From NCBI GenBank assembly GCA_002371495.1, contig DFIX01000025.1:46430-53648 (forward strand): a stretch of 7,219 bases of DNA, read 5' to 3'. Below the pieces are notes generated by a model, which did no database searches, was not told the DNA's origin, and worked only from the letters and a program-made list of their open reading frames with translations. Position 1 is the first letter of the stretch. Each line of letters starts with the position of its first letter. The position numbers were made by a program, and so were the translations under genes. Positions 5,107-7,219 of the stretch are shown here, in pieces. This stretch comes from Eggerthellaceae bacterium UBA3686. Lineage in GTDB: Bacteria; Actinomycetota; Coriobacteriia; Coriobacteriales; Eggerthellaceae.

Positions 5107-5189
5107 TATGACGGCGGGCGCTTAGCCCGTTGAGCCAGAAAAGCAAATGGAGACTTCCCCGATACCTCGATGCCCCGATACGCGGATAT

Positions 5190-5211
5190 CGTTGCGGAAG
5201 CTTACGCAACG
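5190..5211. other. Small hairpin in the prsW 3' region
   Basis: CGTTGCG (5190-5196) and CGCAACG (5205-5211) form a perfect 7-bp stem with an 8-base loop, in the 162-base non-coding stretch after prsW. Just before it lies a direct repeat, CCCCGATAC, at 5157-5165 and 5173-5181, and right after the prsW stop a CGGGC/GCCCG hairpin. This may be a structured 3' untranslated region ahead of the terminator, or a small RNA. No ribosome-site-supported gene was found here. Confidence 0.35.
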
Positions 5212-5268
5212 GTCAGCAAGACACATCACAAGCGCAGCCTCGTTAGGTTTACCTGCATCCTCGCAAAC

Positions 5269-5309
5269 AAGGAAGGCCGCGGGTTTTGCGTCCGCGGCCT
5301 TTCCTTTTT
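5269..5309. terminator. Strong terminator between convergent prsW and putP
   Basis: AAGGCCGCGG (5273-5282) and CCGCGGCCTT (5292-5301) form a perfect 10-bp stem, extended by AAGG/CCTT (5269-5272, 5303-5306) across a one-base bulge. It is followed rightward by a run of five T residues (5305-5309), serving prsW. On the other strand the tail CCTTGTTTG is T-rich enough to serve the convergent symporter gene, whose stop is 33 bases away. Confidence 0.88.
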
Positions 5310-5341
5310 CCCTTCAGGCATTGAGTGGGTGACTGACCGCC

Positions 5342-6961
5342 CTACTGCAGGGGGATGTCGCCTTCCAGCACGGCGTCGAGGCTGCGCTCTTCGGGCGCGG
5401 AGTCCATGTAGTGGTCGAACTCGTCGAGGACGGTCTTCTCGGGCTCTTTCGTCAGTAGCGACACAACTACGATGGCCAAGCAACTGCACAGGAACGCAGG
5501 CATCAGCTCGTAGATGCCGAACACACCGCCGATTGGCTTGATCAGGTTATGCCAGATGAGCACCATAGCAGCGCCCGTGACCATGCCGGCGATTGCGCCT
5601 TGCTTGGTCGTGCGGCGCCAGTACAGGCAGAACAACGTCAACGGACCGAAGCTGGCGCCAAGGCCTGCCCAAGCGTAGGACACGACGTTGAAGATGACCG
5701 AGTTCTCGTCCCAGGCGATAAAGCAGCCGAAGACGAGCACGGCAGCCAGCGTAATGCGCGAAACGATGAGCACCTGGTTGTCGGTCGCGTTCTTCTTGAA
5801 CACGCCGCGGAAGATATTTTCGGCCACCGACGAGCCTGTGATCAGCAGGTACGATGACGCCGAAGACATCGACGCCGCCAAAATGCCCGAAACGACCAAA
5901 CCGCAGAAGAACGCCGGCAACATAGTCTTGGAAAGCACAATGAAGATAGACTCGGCGCTGGACTGCGTCAGCAACTCGACCGGCATGAGGTAGCGACCGA
6001 TGATGCCGATCATAACGGCGCAGAACATCGAGATGACCACCCAGACAATGGCGATGCGACGCGACGTCTTGACCTCTTCTTCGGAGCGGATGCCCATGAA
6101 GCGCACGAGCACCTGCGGCATGCCGAAGTACCCGAGGCCCCACGACATCGTGGAGACGATGGTCAGCAGACCGTACTCGCCCGCTTCGCCGAACAGGGGC
6201 TGGCTTCCCGCCACTGCCTGTACGCCGTCGGCGTCGACCGTCGGCGTAGCGATGCTGGTCATGGAAAGATAGCCGGGAATGTCGGAAAGGAACGCCACCG
6301 TGTTTTCGAGCCCGCCCGTCATGGTAATGGACCCGATAACCACGACTGCCAGCGCGCAGAACATCAGGCAGCCCTGCACGAAGTCGGTGGCAACAACCGA
6401 AAGGTAGCCGCCCACCATCGTGTACAGGAACACGATGAGGGCACCGAACACCATCATGACCGAATAGTCCCATCCGAACAGGCTGTTGAACAACTTGCCG
6501 CACGTGACAAAGCAGCTGCCACAGTACACGCAGAAGAAGATCAGAATGATGACAGCCGCCACCGTGGCGATGATGTTCTTGTCGTCATGGAAGCGATTGG
6601 AGTAGAAACCCGGCAATGTAATGGAGTCGTTGGCCACAACCGAATACTTGCGCAGGCGCTTCGCCACAAGCAGCCAGTTAAGGTAGGTACCGATAGCCAG
6701 ACCGATAGCCGTCCATCCAACGTCGGATGCGCCGCACCAGTACGCCAGGCCAGGAAGGCCCATCAGCAGATAGCCCGACATATCGGACGCTTCGGCGGAC
6801 AGGGCCGTGAACCACGGACCTACCTTGCGGCCGCCTAGGAAGTACTCGCTCGTCGAAGAGTTCGAGCGTTTCGCATAGACGAAGCCAATTGTAAGAACCA
6901 CGATGAAGTAAATGAGGATCGCCAATACAACGAATGCGTCCCCTTCTTTCAATGCAAACAT
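5342..6961 (-). CDS. putP: Sodium/proline symporter, PutP type (SSS family)
   Basis: A 539-residue inner-membrane sodium:solute symporter predicted to import proline with Na+. Numbered from the ATG at 6961: DEYFLGG-type motif as SEYFLGGRKVGPW (38-50), SAEASDMSGYLLMGLPG (55-71) matching the PutP hallmark around its Na+-site Asp (D60 here), LPGFYSNRF (116-124), WGLGYFGMPQVLVRF (274-288), ILAASMSSASSYLL (360-373) with Ser-Ser 366-367 at the second Na+-ligand position (Ser-Thr in E. coli), and VSYAWAGLGASFGP (427-440). The match to E. coli PutP runs end to end, with a longer extracytoplasmic loop at about 228-262. The frame continues to an ATG at 6997, but that codon has no ribosome site and overlaps a TATAAT, whereas 6961 has GGAGGAGGA nine bases upstream, so I use 6961. 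Proline is the likely but unproven substrate. No putA dehydrogenase gene is adjacent. Confidence 0.93.
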   Translation of the reverse strand: MFALKEGDAFVVLAILIYFIVVLTIGFVYAKRSNSSTSEYFLGGRKVGPWFTALSAEASDMSGYLLMGLPGLAYWCGASDVGWTAIGLAIGTYLNWLLVAKRLRKYSVVANDSITLPGFYSNRFHDDKNIIATVAAVIILIFFCVYCGSCFVTCGKLFNSLFGWDYSVMMVFGALIVFLYTMVGGYLSVVATDFVQGCLMFCALAVVVIGSITMTGGLENTVAFLSDIPGYLSMTSIATPTVDADGVQAVAGSQPLFGEAGEYGLLTIVSTMSWGLGYFGMPQVLVRFMGIRSEEEVKTSRRIAIVWVVISMFCAVMIGIIGRYLMPVELLTQSSAESIFIVLSKTMLPAFFCGLVVSGILAASMSSASSYLLITGSSVAENIFRGVFKKNATDNQVLIVSRITLAAVLVFGCFIAWDENSVIFNVVSYAWAGLGASFGPLTLFCLYWRRTTKQGAIAGMVTGAAMVLIWHNLIKPIGGVFGIYELMPAFLCSCLAIVVVSLLTKEPEKTVLDEFDHYMDSAPEERSLDAVLEGDIPLQ

Positions 6962-6995
6962 GTGCGCTATTCCTCCTCCATAGACATAGAGATGC

Positions 6996-7001
6996 ATTAT
7001 A
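6996..7001 (-). promoter_or_regulatory. -10 box of the putP promoter
   Basis: A consensus TATAAT on the minus strand, 34 bases upstream of the chosen start. The hexamer at 17 bases (GTACCA) matches TTGACA at only 3 of 6 positions. Transcription would begin near 6989, giving a leader of under 30 bases with the strong ribosome site in it. Confidence 0.55.
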
Positions 7002-7096
7002 ACTTTAGTATGGTGGAGTGGTACGATGATTCTTCAATTATGATGACAACGCGTCCCATTTTGCAGCAAACGGCACAATAGCAAGAACGAAAAGCC

Positions 7097-7137
7097 GAAG
7101 AAGAAGCAAAGGGGATGCTCCTCTTTGCTTCTTCTTT
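7097..7137. repeat. Conserved-loop hairpin, copy 2
   Basis: Left arm 7098-7111 (AAGAAGAAGCAAAG) and right arm 7123-7136 form a perfect 14-bp stem plus an outer G-T pair, around the 11-base loop GGGATGCTCCT. Compared with the copy at 4021-4063, the loop differs at one base, while the stem carries compensated substitutions and a compensated 3-base insertion. The preceding GCCGAAG is shared too. On the minus strand it is followed by TTCGGCTTTTCG, so here it could also act as a weak terminator for a leftward gene beyond the window. Confidence 0.8.
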
Positions 7138-7203
7138 CCTCATTTGTGCGGGCAAAGGCAGGCAAGTCAGGCTGCACCTCTTGCCATTCAACATCAAAAT
7201 GTG

Positions 7204-7219
7204 AAAAAGGGGTCTGACC
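7204..7219 (-). terminator. Palindrome with T tail, cut by the window edge
   Basis: The last bases hold the palindrome GGTC-T-GACC (7211-7219), preceded by AAAAAGG. Read leftward this is GGTCAGACC followed by CC and five T residues, the shape of a rho-independent terminator for a leftward gene to the right. The palindrome probably extends beyond the edge (GGGGTC...GACCCC), which cannot be seen. Confidence 0.45.

Noticed and set aside
5170..5541. 123-residue frame starting MPRYADIVAEAYATV after prsW
   Set aside because: The first dozen residues look protein-like, but the frame runs through the strong terminator and into the antisense of putP, and the nearest GGAG is about 17 bases upstream.
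5547..6503. 318-residue minus-strand frame within putP
   Set aside because: It is another reading frame of the symporter gene; its Arg/His/Gly-rich sequence has no domain, whereas the PutP frame is conserved end to end.
6997..7197. 66-residue minus-strand frame upstream of putP
   Set aside because: It spans the conserved-loop hairpin, lacks a ribosome site and overlaps the putP promoter.
1..7219. CRISPR array, insertion sequence, prophage or defence system
   Set aside because: No regularly spaced repeats, transposase or integrase motifs, or defence-type proteins are present; all large frames are housekeeping or envelope genes.

Overview
The window looks like ordinary chromosomal DNA from a moderately GC-rich actinobacterium, most likely in the class Coriobacteriia (Eggerthellaceae-like). 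This rests on the EF-Tu N-terminus, on a class Ic aspartate aminotransferase very close in its motifs to the actinobacterial AspT group, on codon-biased GC-rich genes, and on tRNA genes that encode their own CCA. The genus is an inference; I could not run a search. No phage, CRISPR array, insertion sequence or defence system is visible.

Layout. The left end (1-932) is a leftward RNA/translation block. A near-consensus promoter at 904-932 fires into tRNA-Tyr(GTA) and tRNA-Thr(GGT), followed by a T-tailed terminator. After a highly folded spacer (450-627) comes elongator tRNA-Met(CAT), then a perfect hairpin and the first 94 codons of tuf (EF-Tu), cut by the window edge. This recalls the tRNA-tufB operon of enterobacteria. 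Next, rightward, is a secreted coiled-coil/M23 peptidoglycan hydrolase (1164-2492). It converges through a 16-bp perfect-stem terminator on a leftward class Ic aspartate aminotransferase (2572-3870). A 321-bp divergent spacer separates the latter from a rightward PrsW-type intramembrane protease with a Gln/Pro-rich tail (4192-5106). That gene converges through another strong terminator on a leftward PutP-type sodium/proline symporter (start corrected to 6961). The last 220 bases are non-coding.

How the genes relate. Apart from the tRNA-tuf block, each gene appears to be its own transcription unit (convergent or divergent neighbours with terminators between them). There is no sign of one pathway. 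The M23 hydrolase and PrsW both act at the envelope, while the symporter and aminotransferase both handle amino acids, but the sequence shows no direct link.

Most notable. Two non-coding hairpins about 3 kb apart (4021-4063 and 7097-7137) share an 11-base loop (GGRATGCTCCT), while their stems differ by compensated changes, including a compensated 3-base insertion. This is the best candidate for an undescribed repeat family or RNA element. Second is the 127-bp imperfect inverted repeat lying directly against the 5' end of tRNA-Met.
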